Source of the DNA: a virus
Reading direction: 5' to 3' (one strand)
IMG/VR virus record: IMGVR_UViG_3300032285_002621
Coordinates: 1-29,686 of that record
Length of the DNA: 29,686 nucleotides
Position numbers and translations under genes: made by a program. Below, one piece after another: positions 1 to 9,000 of the stretch. The stretch's first letter is position 1. Each line of letters opens with the position of its first letter. A model generated the notes under the pieces. That model was not told the DNA's origin, did no database searches, and worked only from the letters and a program-made list of their open reading frames with translations.

Positions 1-828
1 ACCGAATCCAGTTTGGATTGCTGTAGCACCAGCAACTGCTTTCAATACTACGTCAGTAGCACGGTTAGCAGGCAAGTACAATGTGTTCATCTCTACTGAA
101 CCACGCATTGCGTGACCAATAGCACCAGGAACGAAAACAGCGGCTGTTGAGTCGTTGCTTGATACTGGAACTAAACTTGATTCAAACACTTGGATACCAG
201 CAACTGTACCGATATAGAATCCACCAAGGATGCTGTTACCGATGTCGCTTGGGTTAGCAACATAACCACCTGAGTAGTATGCTGGAGTTGCCAATTGCTT
301 CTTCAAGTTGTAAGCCGCACCTGGGTGTACAACTGCGTAGAAAGGACCAGTCAACTTGCGTGAACGCAATGTAGCGGCCGCTTGTAACAAGTCAGCAACT
401 ACTAATTCGTGACCTGTACCACCTAAGTCAGTAGTGAAGTTAGCGAATGTTGAGAACACTTGGCTGTCCATTGACTCAGCAATAGCACGGCCTGATTGGT
501 CACCAATTTGTGCGAATACATTGCTGTAGGCGCTGTCACGCAATTGGTCAGTGATTTGATGGTAAACAACGTGTTCAGCAAGAGTAATAGTTGCTGAAGT
601 TGTGTTTGTTGTCTTTGCTGTAGCGGCTGATTCATCAGTGATTAGGTCAGCAGTTACTGAACTCCAAACTGGAACTTGTAGGTTCAAGCCTGTGTTTAGT
701 GGTGCGTCAAAGATTGTAACTAATTGACGAGCAACTGATTGCTCATAAGCGGCGAACTGAGCGGCTGTTACCAGGTTCGCGTACAGTTCATTGTTAATAT
801 TGGTATTGTTATTTGATGGATATGACAT
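1..828 (-). CDS. Major capsid protein (HK97-fold type), C-terminus cut by the window edge
   Basis: This gene encodes the shell subunit of the phage head. The visible 276 codons start at an ATG preceded by AAGGAAA at good spacing and run in frame to base 1 with no stop, so the C-terminus lies outside. The N-terminal region is Asn/Thr-rich (MSYPSNNNTN), followed by text typical of aquatic-phage capsid proteins: a helix ending ARQLVTIFDAPL, a beta-rich stretch of T/S repeats (ATAKTTNTTSATITLAEH), a spine-helix-like segment near residues 105-125, and a P-domain-like stretch (GPFYAVVHPGAAYNLKK). It lies directly downstream of the scaffold gene with a 19-nt gap, the usual order. The fold is inferred from family resemblance and position; no single diagnostic residue proves it. 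Confidence 0.85.
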   Translation of the reverse strand, partial: MSYPSNNNTNINNELYANLVTAAQFAAYEQSVARQLVTIFDAPLNTGLNLQVPVWSSVTADLITDESAATAKTTNTTSATITLAEHVVYHQITDQLRDSAYSNVFAQIGDQSGRAIAESMDSQVFSTFANFTTDLGGTGHELVVADLLQAAATLRSRKLTGPFYAVVHPGAAYNLKKQLATPAYYSGGYVANPSDIGNSILGGFYIGTVAGIQVFESSLVPVSSNDSTAAVFVPGAIGHAMRGSVEMNTLYLPANRATDVVLKAVAGATAIQTGFG

Positions 829-847
829 CTTATTTTCCTTTTAAGAA

Positions 848-1528
848 TTATCTACTTTGTTGACTTTTCCAGTTAGCATAAACTTTACGATCACTCGCTT
901 TGCTCATGTCTAACTTGGTAATATCAATTTGTTGAGATACTCCTTGAGAACCCATTGCGCTCTTTGTCTGTGTTGTACTTGGACCTGCGGCCACGAAGTG
1001 AGGATTCGCATCCAGGAAGGACTTGACAAGATCCTCCACTCCCATTGGATCTCCGCTATCTTTGTAGCGAGTAGTTCCATTGTTATCTACAACTTCAACT
1101 TCACCGTCTTGAGTTAGTCTAATGTTTTGTCTTAGGAGAGCCTTGACTTGTTCTGGTGCCACGGCACGATACTTTGCGGCTGTCTCTAATAGGGGACTAT
1201 CAACACGGTATTGAGCAATAATTTGATCTCTACGAGCAATCTCTGCGTCTTTTTTCGAAGCCATCTCTTTAAGAATTGTATCAAAATCACCTTTGCTTTT
1301 TTGTTCTTCAAACTTCTTGTTTTCTATCTGACTTTTAATGGTCTTCAATTCTTCCAAGTCGCCTAAGCCTTCAAATTGCTTGAGTACTTTGCGTTCAACT
1401 GCCGCACGGGTTTTGGCCATAGCGTCATCGAATTCTTTCTGAGAATAAAACTTCTCTTGTGCCTGTCCTTCGTCTTCAAGACCAGTGTCAGTTACTGTAG
1501 TTGTTGCCAATGTTTGTTTTAGGTCCAT
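848..1528 (-). CDS. Head scaffolding protein
   Basis: This 226-residue protein probably chaperones capsid assembly and is lost from the mature head. It is highly charged. An acidic N-terminus is followed by a Lys/Glu-rich, coiled-coil-prone region at about residues 28-110, then a helix with the pattern SPLLETAAKYRAVAPEQVKALL, and a disordered Gly/Ser/Gln tail ending in a basic cluster (SDRKVYANWKSQQSR). This layout (coiled coil, then the AAxKYxAVAPxQV helix, then a basic C-terminus that binds coat protein) is that of phage scaffold proteins encoded just before the coat gene. A GGAGG lies 11 nt before the ATG, slightly far, with a closer AGG. A TATAAATA motif sits 35 nt upstream, so this gene and the capsid gene may have their own late transcript. 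Confidence 0.8.
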   Translation of the reverse strand: MDLKQTLATTTVTDTGLEDEGQAQEKFYSQKEFDDAMAKTRAAVERKVLKQFEGLGDLEELKTIKSQIENKKFEEQKSKGDFDTILKEMASKKDAEIARRDQIIAQYRVDSPLLETAAKYRAVAPEQVKALLRQNIRLTQDGEVEVVDNNGTTRYKDSGDPMGVEDLVKSFLDANPHFVAAGPSTTQTKSAMGSQGVSQQIDITKLDMSKASDRKVYANWKSQQSR

Positions 1529-1562
1529 TGTTGCCTATGCCTCCAATTGAGTAGTGTAATGC

Positions 1563-1570
1563 TATTTATA
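1563..1570 (-). promoter_or_regulatory. Candidate late promoter, TATAAATA on the minus strand
   Basis: The minus strand reads CTTATAAATAGCATTAC about 35 nt before the scaffold start codon. TATAAATA is the core of T4-type late promoters. It overlaps the foot of a hairpin (1566-1596). A promoter for scaffold plus capsid here would help explain high capsid expression. No gp55-like sigma factor is visible in the window, so this is a motif match only. Confidence 0.4.
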
Positions 1571-1596
1571 AGTAATTGGCGTTTTCGCCCTTATAA
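1566..1596 (-). other. Intercistronic hairpin between the 56-residue gene and scaffold
   Basis: TTATAAG (1566-1572) pairs with CTTATAA (1590-1596), and inside it GGCG (1578-1581) pairs with CGCC (1586-1589) around a four-base loop, with a 5-nt bulge on one side. No U-run follows on the minus strand, so it is not a classic terminator. It could be an mRNA processing or stabilising element ahead of the scaffold/capsid genes. Confidence 0.5.
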
Positions 1597-1600
1597 AAGG

Positions 1601-1771
1601 TTATTTGTGTCCGTGTTTGGCACCTGTATGAACTCGATTGCCTGTATAGCCATTAGCATACATGGCACGCATTTGTTTTAGTGCTCCGGCTTTAGTAGGA
1701 TAAACATGGCCGTGTTGGCCGAATTTATAGCCTTGTTTGCCTGAGGGTAGTGTTGCTCTCATGATTGGCAT
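1601..1771 (-). CDS. Small basic head-cluster protein, unknown function (56 aa)
   Basis: This is a 56-codon gene with an excellent Shine-Dalgarno (AGAGGT) before the ATG at 1771. The product is basic and rich in Gly, Lys, His and Tyr, with the pattern YKFGQHGHVYPTKAGALKQ then MRAMYANGYTG. Short proteins with a 'YPxTKAGxxxA...YANGY' look are common between portal/protease and capsid genes in aquatic phages, but I know of no assigned role. The Shine-Dalgarno, its position between the Dps-like and scaffold genes and the lack of a better ORF on either strand support it as real. Confidence 0.7.
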   Translation of the reverse strand: MPIMRATLPSGKQGYKFGQHGHVYPTKAGALKQMRAMYANGYTGNRVHTGAKHGHK

Positions 1772-1813
1772 ATTAATACCTCTTTGGTGGTTTAACTGGT
1801 TTTTTCTTTTTCA

Positions 1814-2308
1814 TTACATTTTAACCGGCTTTGTTTCCGGCTCTCCTATTTTGTCTTCAAAGGCTTGCTCTTCTGGGCTTTCCATTGAAGCACCTATCAT
1901 CCAACAGAGTTTTTCTACTGATTGTAAGTAGTCTGCCAGGATGTTTTGTAGGCCATAACAGCGTTCTTTTTGACACATATCAAAGGCATCATAAGCGGCC
2001 AATTTGATAGTTTCTAAGTCTGCGTATAGGATGGCGAGCATATCTGTTTCATCAGGCACCATGCTTTCATCTTTTACTTGGCTAAGTTCTTGTATGCGTG
2101 GTAGGCTAAATGGCACTACTTCATGAAGTGTACGAATGCCTTCAGCAATGGTATCAATTTGTTCCTGTAGTTCTGTGTAGACTTTTTCAAATAATTGATG
2201 CCACATGAAGAATTCACAGTCTACAACATTGACATGGAATCCGTGTGCCTTAGTGTAGGTGGTAAAATTATTGGCCCACACTATTTTCATCTGTTCTGCT
2301 AATTTCAT
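1814..2308 (-). CDS. dps: Dps-like ferritin (DNA-binding protein from starved cells family)
   Basis: Dps proteins are four-helix-bundle ferritins that form 12-subunit shells, oxidise Fe(II) with hydrogen peroxide and can protect DNA. The 164 residues match that length. The inter-subunit ferroxidase set is complete with canonical spacing: His25, then His37 (+12), Glu41 (+4, where many Dps have Asp), Asp52 (+11) and Glu56 (+4). The signature region reads KAHGFHVNVVDCEFF, then LHEVVPFSL and near the end SVEKLCWMIGASM, as in bacterial Dps. The Trp that normally follows the first His is Val26. The C-terminal tail is acidic, without the Lys-rich DNA-binding tail of E. coli Dps. The gene overlaps the portal stop codon by 4 nt (ATGA) and lies inside the head operon, so it is expressed with virion proteins. 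Whether it is packaged or acts in the cell is unknown. Confidence 0.85.
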   Translation of the reverse strand: MKLAEQMKIVWANNFTTYTKAHGFHVNVVDCEFFMWHQLFEKVYTELQEQIDTIAEGIRTLHEVVPFSLPRIQELSQVKDESMVPDETDMLAILYADLETIKLAAYDAFDMCQKERCYGLQNILADYLQSVEKLCWMIGASMESPEEQAFEDKIGEPETKPVKM

Positions 2309-3753
2309 CCTTGGACTCCTTGTTGTGTGATGCCCATTGCTTGTTGTTGTACTTCATTAGGTGTACCAGTGGCAACTGGCATAGGGTCTTGATAGGTCAT
2401 TGGGTCTATTAGGTATTGGTCAAACTGTTCTTGACCTAATACAGTTTCCATTAATTCATGCTGTAACATACGAGCATATTCTGGATTGGTTACGGCTTTG
2501 ATACTGTTGATTAAGACATCAGTATCATTCTTCTTATCTTGGATATGGAAACTATCTGGATATTCAATTTCTCCATCCCAGACAACGCCTTGATAGTCTG
2601 CCCAAAATGCCCAGATATTATCTTCAGCAAGTTCGAGATTATCTGCTTTGTCACTTAGGCGAGCATTAAGCATTTGGAATTCTGTTTCCATAGCAACACC
2701 GCTAAGTGTGCGTGATTGGATAGCACGAGCAGAGCCTAAGTTAGCCATACGGTCGATGGCTTCAACACGCTTGGTAATTGATTCGTAAATTGAAGTAATG
2801 TTGTTGCCTGTAGGCTGTAACAAATAAGGTTTCAAGCCGGGATCCAATGTATCTGGCAATTGAACAATACTACCAGCACCAGCAACCGCTTCTGTGTCTG
2901 CTGTTTTAACAAGGCTTGGATGTCCATTGATACGGATAGTTTGTTCTATTTCACTGTATTCATTATAGATAGCCCTTTGTATATCAGCAATGTCATCTAT
3001 TTCACTGACACCAACACCACGGCGTACACTACGCTGACTGTAGGCAATGGTAATAGGAATATAGCCAAGACCATTAGTTTCTTCCGTTTGACTTTCAATC
3101 ATTTGATCTTCTTTGTTGACAACAGAAGTGATAATCTTGTCTGCGTACCATTCTTTAACTGTGAATATATGGCTACGGTCACTGTCTTCCATGTACTTGA
3201 AATATTTCAGTGTGTAATTCCCCGCAGGGCCGCGATGCCATTCCCAGTCCAGTGCTGACAATGGGGTTACCATACTGATATATGGACGAACTCCTACGGT
3301 CATTTCGTCTGCTTTGGTTGTGGCGCCTACATTAGGCTTGGTAACAACTACCCAGACGTGCCCAAATACACCACTATATGTTGAGACATCCTTCATAAAA
3401 CTGTCAAAGGACTGTCCTTCTAAGTTGGCGTCATCGAGAAAGTCTTGTAATACAGGATCTCCCTCCAACGAGGCAAAATCACGATTGGGTGGATCGCGGA
3501 ACAGGAACGCATTATAAACACTGAGTACACCTTTAGCATGGTTATCTAATGGTGTGGTCCACATACGAGTAATGTAGTCCATCTCACTTTCATTGGCATA
3601 GCGTGTTAGATACTGTCCTTGGCGATATATTTCGCCTCCAAGGTATGAATTTAATAGGAAACGCCAGCGACCGTTTAAGTTTTGATATTGTTCATGAGTT
3701 CCTAACAAGGCCTCATACTGTTTGCTGGCACCTACTCCGGTATTTGTTGGCAT
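2305..3753 (-). CDS. Portal protein
   Basis: This is the dodecameric head-vertex channel through which DNA is packaged and to which the tail connects. At 482 residues its length is normal for siphovirus and podovirus portals. The N-terminus contains a YLTRYANESEMDYITRM helix; a mixed alpha/beta clip and stem region follows, with IPITIAYSQR and then SEIDDIADIQRAIYNEYSEI, typical of portals related to the DUF4055 group. A long helical stretch (about 325-400, RVEAIDRMANLGSA and SGVAMETEFQMLN) corresponds to wing and crown helices. The tail is Gln/Pro-rich and disordered. It starts 9 nt after the terminase stop, with GGAAAG as ribosome site, in the order terminase-portal-scaffold-capsid. Portal identity is firm from position and pattern; the exact subfamily is not. 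Confidence 0.85.
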   Translation of the reverse strand: MPTNTGVGASKQYEALLGTHEQYQNLNGRWRFLLNSYLGGEIYRQGQYLTRYANESEMDYITRMWTTPLDNHAKGVLSVYNAFLFRDPPNRDFASLEGDPVLQDFLDDANLEGQSFDSFMKDVSTYSGVFGHVWVVVTKPNVGATTKADEMTVGVRPYISMVTPLSALDWEWHRGPAGNYTLKYFKYMEDSDRSHIFTVKEWYADKIITSVVNKEDQMIESQTEETNGLGYIPITIAYSQRSVRRGVGVSEIDDIADIQRAIYNEYSEIEQTIRINGHPSLVKTADTEAVAGAGSIVQLPDTLDPGLKPYLLQPTGNNITSIYESITKRVEAIDRMANLGSARAIQSRTLSGVAMETEFQMLNARLSDKADNLELAEDNIWAFWADYQGVVWDGEIEYPDSFHIQDKKNDTDVLINSIKAVTNPEYARMLQHELMETVLGQEQFDQYLIDPMTYQDPMPVATGTPNEVQQQAMGITQQGVQG

Positions 3754-3762
3754 ATTCTTTCC

Positions 3763-5061
3763 TTAATATAATTTTCTACTGCTACTATGGTTGGCTTTGT
3801 TGCTAAGACTATGCCCCCATATTTTAGGTTGTTCTATGTGGCTTGTGTCACGGTTAATTGGGAATAGATAATCTACCATATAACCCAACGCATCGTTCAT
3901 ATGATCCCATCCACCGTCCTTATCAGGTTGGCTTGTGCCGTCCTTGTAAGTTTGCCTTTCAAGACCCTCGATCGTATATTTACACTTAGGATCAAAAAAT
4001 AGGTGTCGAATGCCAGTAGAATCACACAGGCGAGCATTCACAGCATTTATTCTATCTTTGACTGGGGTGTGTCTATAGGGCGCCTTAACAACAAAGCCGG
4101 CGTTTTGTAGGATGGTAATGTCGGTTTGTCCTCCAGCACTACTCTTGTTTTGCCGCCCAGCAGGATCGGGATAGGCGAAGATCTTAGCCTGTGGGTATCT
4201 GCTCTTAAGTTCGTCGCAGAGTTCATTTGTGTTGGATCCGAAGATCCTGAGTTCGTCAATGGCATACAAGTTGTCCCCACCTCTAACAGCAATACAGGCA
4301 CTCATGGGGTTCACGTTAAAGTCAATGCCCACATGAATGATCTGTTGTTTGATATCCTTAAACGGTCCTGTTGGATCTGACAAATTGATTGATCTAACAT
4401 TCTGTTTACGGTCAAAACTGTAATAGATACGGCCCTGATAAGTTTCAAATGTAGCGAGAAACTCCTGACGGAATGTGCGTTCATCGAGATCTCTTTTAGC
4501 GGCTTCTATCTCTTCTGGCTTGACTTGTCCGCCATCAATTGTTGTGTACTGAAAACTGCTCCATACCCCGGGCTGTTCCACAGGGTTCATATAGAGATCG
4601 TGTGCCCAGTTGCCAATGCCTTTTGGGGTTCCGATGAACATGGCTCTTCCCATCTTATCTGACAAGGTTGGTCGTAATACTTCAAACCAGGCTTCGGGAT
4701 CGATGTCGGCAAATTCGTCGAGCACGATGAAGTCAAGACCGACGCCGCGGAGACTGTCAGCATTATCAGCACCTTTAAGTGATATTGTGGATCCATTCTT
4801 TAACTGTATTGTGAGTTCACTTTCATTAATCTTTTCTGCCCAGCGTAGATCCTGTAGTTTATGCTTGAGTTTCTTCCATACGATCTGCTTGGCTTGTCTA
4901 TATGAGGCTGTGACATACCAAACATCTTTGTTGGGATCCTTGGCATGGTAACATAACTCTCTTATACTTAAGTGTGTCTTACCAAAACGACGACCCGCTA
5001 TAACAACACGAAAGCGGGCAGGATCATCTACTATGCTTTGCTGTGCTGGACTAAGAGGCAT
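3763..5061 (-). CDS. terL: Terminase large subunit (ATPase-nuclease packaging motor)
   Basis: This is the motor that pumps DNA into the prohead and cuts the concatemer. The 432 residues contain a Walker A (AGRRFGKT, residues 22-29), a Walker B (FIVLDEF, 111-117, with catalytic Glu116), and a coupling motif (IGTPKG, 143-148). The RNase-H-like nuclease follows, with VGIDFNVNP (Asp247), Glu270 (AIDELRIF), YPDPAG (Asp299) and a final acidic pair in DHMNDALGY (Asp386, Asp390). All key residues for both activities are present. The start at 5061 has an 11-nt overlap with the upstream coiled-coil membrane gene. Length and motif order are standard. Confidence 0.95.
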   Translation of the reverse strand: MPLSPAQQSIVDDPARFRVVIAGRRFGKTHLSIRELCYHAKDPNKDVWYVTASYRQAKQIVWKKLKHKLQDLRWAEKINESELTIQLKNGSTISLKGADNADSLRGVGLDFIVLDEFADIDPEAWFEVLRPTLSDKMGRAMFIGTPKGIGNWAHDLYMNPVEQPGVWSSFQYTTIDGGQVKPEEIEAAKRDLDERTFRQEFLATFETYQGRIYYSFDRKQNVRSINLSDPTGPFKDIKQQIIHVGIDFNVNPMSACIAVRGGDNLYAIDELRIFGSNTNELCDELKSRYPQAKIFAYPDPAGRQNKSSAGGQTDITILQNAGFVVKAPYRHTPVKDRINAVNARLCDSTGIRHLFFDPKCKYTIEGLERQTYKDGTSQPDKDGGWDHMNDALGYMVDYLFPINRDTSHIEQPKIWGHSLSNKANHSSSRKLY

Positions 5062-5320
5062 GGATCAACTTGACTATGGTTTCAAGATGGCCAAATACCA
5101 AACTCAATACAGTTAAGATACCGCCACCAACCCATACCCATTTATTCTTCCACAGCATGAGATCATCCAACATGGCCATAACCTTGGCATGATCCTTGGC
5201 ATTTTCTTCACGGTAGTCATCCAACTGTTTGATCAACTTGTTATGATTTTCAGTAACTGTTTCTTTAAGATTATCTACCTTAGTTTCTAAGACAGCAATA
5301 CGTTCTTGTTGTGTGGCCAT
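5051..5320 (-). CDS. Coiled-coil protein with one C-terminal membrane segment (XhlA/holin-like)
   Basis: This 89-residue protein has a heptad-patterned, charged N-terminal half (ERIAVLETKVDNLKETV and on to about residue 55) and one hydrophobic helix (WVWVGGGILTVLSLVFG, residues 61-77), with a short tail. This layout resembles the XhlA hemolysin/holin-associated family and other one-helix phage lysis proteins. No endolysin lies next to it, so a lysis role is only inferred. Its place between terminase small-like and large subunits, with TAATG overlap upstream and overlap into terL downstream, is unusual for a holin but does occur. Confidence 0.6.
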   Translation of the reverse strand: MATQQERIAVLETKVDNLKETVTENHNKLIKQLDDYREENAKDHAKVMAMLDDLMLWKNKWVWVGGGILTVLSLVFGHLETIVKLIHAS

Positions 5321-5685
5321 TATTCATCGCTCCATGGTAAAGGTGCCTTATCTTCACCTGTTTGACCATTGTCGCTCATGCCTAAGATATTCTTAGCAAG
5401 GAAGATTTGTACAGCGGCATTCATATGTTGGCAAGCATTATTCAGCATGGCTCTGCGTAGAGTAATCTTCAGATTCTCACGCCCTTTTGTGAGATTATCC
5501 GCAAAGTTATATCTCAAGGTGTCTTCTTTAATGCCAAAGAAGTTGGCGATTTCATTATCTCTACAGCCCAAAGCCGCGAGTTTTTCCACTTCGTCTGGTG
5601 GAATTACTCGCTTGTCACGGCCCACTACTTTGCCTAAAATAGTGCCTTCTACAAGTTCTTTGGGTTTTGGTCCTGTTTTAGCCAT
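5320..5685 (-). CDS. terS: Terminase small subunit-like DNA-binding protein
   Basis: This 121-residue protein probably recognises phage DNA for packaging. The N-terminus is basic (AKTGPKPKELVEG). Residues 30-62 form a helix-turn-helix: PPDEVEKLAALG, then CRDNEIANFFGIKEDTLRY, the same pattern as many small terminase subunits. A helical segment follows (KITLRRAMLNNACQHMNAA, then AVQIFLAKNILGMSD), where the residues matching LxKxxLGM are the usual end of the domain. The tail is short and acidic. It lies two genes upstream of terL in the same reading direction and starts on a TAATG overlap with the gene before it. A transcription regulator is the alternative, but context favours packaging. Confidence 0.75.
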   Translation of the reverse strand: MAKTGPKPKELVEGTILGKVVGRDKRVIPPDEVEKLAALGCRDNEIANFFGIKEDTLRYNFADNLTKGRENLKITLRRAMLNNACQHMNAAVQIFLAKNILGMSDNGQTGEDKAPLPWSDE

Positions 5686-6017
5686 TATGCTGAACGGTTC
5701 TCCACTTTGATGCGGAAGAAGCGTGTGTCAGTTAGACTGTTTGTTGTGGTAATAGCACAGGTAATGGTATAGGTTTTATTAACTCCACCACCCGATACTT
5801 CCACATAAGTTCTTACACCATCTTGAGTACCTTCTGATACTTTTATCAATGGCTGTGGATCATTAGCACGAACCTGTAGAGTATAAGTGGCTGTGGCAAT
5901 TGTGTCGCCTTCAGGTAGCCACTGACTCCAGTCCATTGTGTAGACCAATTGTGCTGTAGGGTCTTTGCTGATCCAACTGCCTGTATTGTCCTGCTTGTAT
6001 CCTGTTATGGTTGTCAT
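5685..6017 (-). CDS. Small beta-rich structural protein, possibly a fibre-tail adaptor
   Basis: This 110-residue protein begins with the pattern KDPTAQLVYTMDWSQWLPEGDTIATATYT, continues with VEVSGGGVNKTYTITCAITT and ends RFFRIKVENRSA. The 'DWSxWL..GDTI' start and the 'Y.ITC.ITT' strands are common in a family of short phage virion proteins with an Ig-like beta sandwich, often coded beside terminase and fibre genes. It overlaps the large LamG-repeat gene by 4 nt (ATGA), so the two are translationally coupled and may work together. The adaptor role is inferred from family context, not from a motif. Confidence 0.55.
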   Translation of the reverse strand: MTTITGYKQDNTGSWISKDPTAQLVYTMDWSQWLPEGDTIATATYTLQVRANDPQPLIKVSEGTQDGVRTYVEVSGGGVNKTYTITCAITTTNSLTDTRFFRIKVENRSA

Positions 6018-9000
6018 AATGTATCCTTAATAATATTTACACGAGTTTCTTGTTTTATGCTGATAATACGGCTTTCTGGCAGAACTATTAGGCCTCGTGA
6101 CTCTGGTTGTATGCTTATTGTTGTGTATGGATCTATGTCTATTAGTCTACCCGAAATCAATTCACTGCTAAATGCTTGCCATGAACAGTAACCAAACACC
6201 ACTACACCAGCAGTACCATACATTGTGCTGGTCACGTTCAAGTGTGCTTGACCAAGACGAACAATTTGATTAGTTGCTGTTAATCTTGAAGTGCTTACTA
6301 AACGAGCAGTAGTGCCTGGTTTGCGACTGTTTTCTGTATGTGCTGTTTCAGTTGACTGTGCTTGTAGATCGGCTCGACCTGGACGGATTCGTATAGGTGT
6401 TAGGCTTAGGCTACTTGTTGATGATAAATGTGCGTCTGCGTATCTCAAGTGGCCATTGTTTGCCGTAGTAGTTGAAGTCACTTGTAAATGTGCGTCTGCG
6501 TATCTAATACGAAGATTATTGGCAGTTAGAGTCGTTGTGGCTGTTAATGGCAAATATGGATTATTTCTAATCGTCGTTTGGGCAGTAAGGGTTGTACGAC
6601 TTTCAAGATAAGTTTCGCCATGACGTATTCTTGCGATAGCAACTACTTCGCTGGCTAATGCTTGTAACTGACTTTGTAACTGTTTAATTCTTAAACTAAT
6701 ACCAGTCAACTGTGTTGACGCTTGTAATGTCGCTTGATATTTGGTAAAGTTGTAAGGTGTTAGGATTACAGTTGAACGAGCAACTAAATTGGCTGTAGCA
6801 CCTGGATATTTCTTCGCAGTGGCTGATACGGTTGATTGGCTGGTCAAACGACTGACACCAAATAGACCTTTTGTTGAAGTTGCTTGCCAAGAAGTTGTTG
6901 ATTGTAATTGTGCGCCAGTACGAACCTGTTTGGTCAAATTGGCTGTTAATTGTGTTTGGCTTGAGATTGCGCCTTGAGCAACAATTACCTTGGTAGCCTG
7001 GACAGTAAAGGTAGTTTGGCTGGTTAAACTGGCTTGGGCGTTGGTCTTAGTTCCTGTGCGGTCAACAGCAGTCAATTGATCATATAGACCTAAAATGTAG
7101 TTTTGATTGTTAACCACATATGGATTGGTGCTTACCACAGTTGACGTATAATCAAAGCCTGATCTTGTTAACAGCAAGTTGGATCCGCTTAGGGCAACAA
7201 AATAATTGCCTGTGCTTGATCTTGTAACTGTAGGCAATTGTGCCACACCAGTCCAGTTGCCTCTAATAGGTTGATAATTGCCGTTGACATAGCCATAGGT
7301 ATCTGGATTAGTTATGCCATACTGATAATCTGTATAATCCAATACCACACGGTTAGCAGTAGTATCAACAATTAAAACTCTCAATGCTCCTGCCGTTTTG
7401 GTAACACTGATATTAAATGTTTCAGCAGTGGTATATGAATAAACATTTGATCCTGCGGCTGTTACTGGGTATCCTGGATAATTTCTAATAAAACTCCAAG
7501 CATATAGCCAAGTACCAGGAGTTACACCTACATCAATACCTGATCTTGCTCGCCAAGTGTTTAATCTCAAATAGTGAGCAGGAGTAGTTATACCGCCAGT
7601 GTTGCTACCATAAAAATTACCAATGGCAGTCAACTGAGTTGGTGTGCTTGGAGGTGTTGCGTTTGGTATTGTGTACTGTGTTAGATATGTCCAAACGGTG
7701 CCGCTTGAACTGCTGGTATAATTTGAACTGACAGTTGGATTAAAATTCCAATTGCCTAAATCATATGTGGCACCAGAAAATATAGCCTGTGCCGATCCAG
7801 TACGAGTGACTCTTAAATTAAATGTTTGGCCTGCTTGACTAATCTGTTGCCAGTAGTCGTTTATACCAAGATAGTAGGTTGTTCCACTACCATTGTACAT
7901 ACCATAGGCTTGTATTTGATATCCACCCCAGTCGAATAAAATTGTTTTACCCTGTGTTGCTGGGAATGTGATATTGTCAACATAGATGTTTTGCCATTGA
8001 CTATACTTGGGATACATTGAGACTGGATTGGTCCATGTACCGTTTGGTCTTGGATAATATTGAACTACCTGTACTGTAAGAGTAGTTCTACTGTTTAGAG
8101 TCGCTGTGCCGTATACAGGTTTGATTCCATTGGCTATCAAAGAAGAAGAAGAATTTAAGTGTGCTTCTCCATATTTGACGCGAGGAATATTTGTTGTGGT
8201 AGCAGTTAGAGTAAATGTGCTGACTAAATGTGCTGAATCAACAAATTGTTCAGTGGCTCTTGCTGTAAATGTTGATGTACTGACCAATTGAATAGCATCT
8301 GCTACCTGTGTCATACCTACAGTATCAACAATGTTGCCATTAAATTGATACAGCAATACAGTGGTGGTTAATTTACCATCATTTATACTGCCATCTGCGT
8401 TGTAATTTTGTACTGCTGAAACATCACGAGCAAAAAACAAATCATCAATGTAAGCACCATTATCTTGATTAACAACATATGGCTGTTCACTACCTACAAA
8501 AATGCCTTTATAATCTTCTGATAGATAACCTGCGTCAACTAATGCTTTAACAGGGTAACCAATACGACCATTATAATTTGCTGTAGCATAGGTTGAATTT
8601 GCTCGATAACCATAAGCATTGGCACGAGTTTTATTGCCACCTGAAGTAAACTGAAAATGTATAACTCCGTTAGTTCTAAAAACTTCGTATTGATCCCAAC
8701 CACCAGAAGGATCTGTAAAATCGCCATTATAGCCGTTAAAATAAGTTGTTAAGGTTACTAATTGATTAGTGTTTATATCTCTAAAAGAAAAATAAGGTTG
8801 ACCGCTATTGGCCTGGCCAACACGATTAACTGCCATACCTATTTCCCAACCAGAGCCCGGATAATAACTACTGGCTTCGCCATACTTAATAATAGGATAA
8901 GTCTTACCTGTTGTGCGTACATTTAATGTGCCATATTTGATCCATACACTAATATAAAAATCTTGGCCGGCCGCTATTTCAAAATTGCCGGCACCAATGG

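Noticed and set aside
1529-1600. Classic terminator between the 56-residue gene and scaffold
   Set aside because: The hairpin is real but no U-tract follows on the minus strand; it is listed as an intercistronic hairpin instead.
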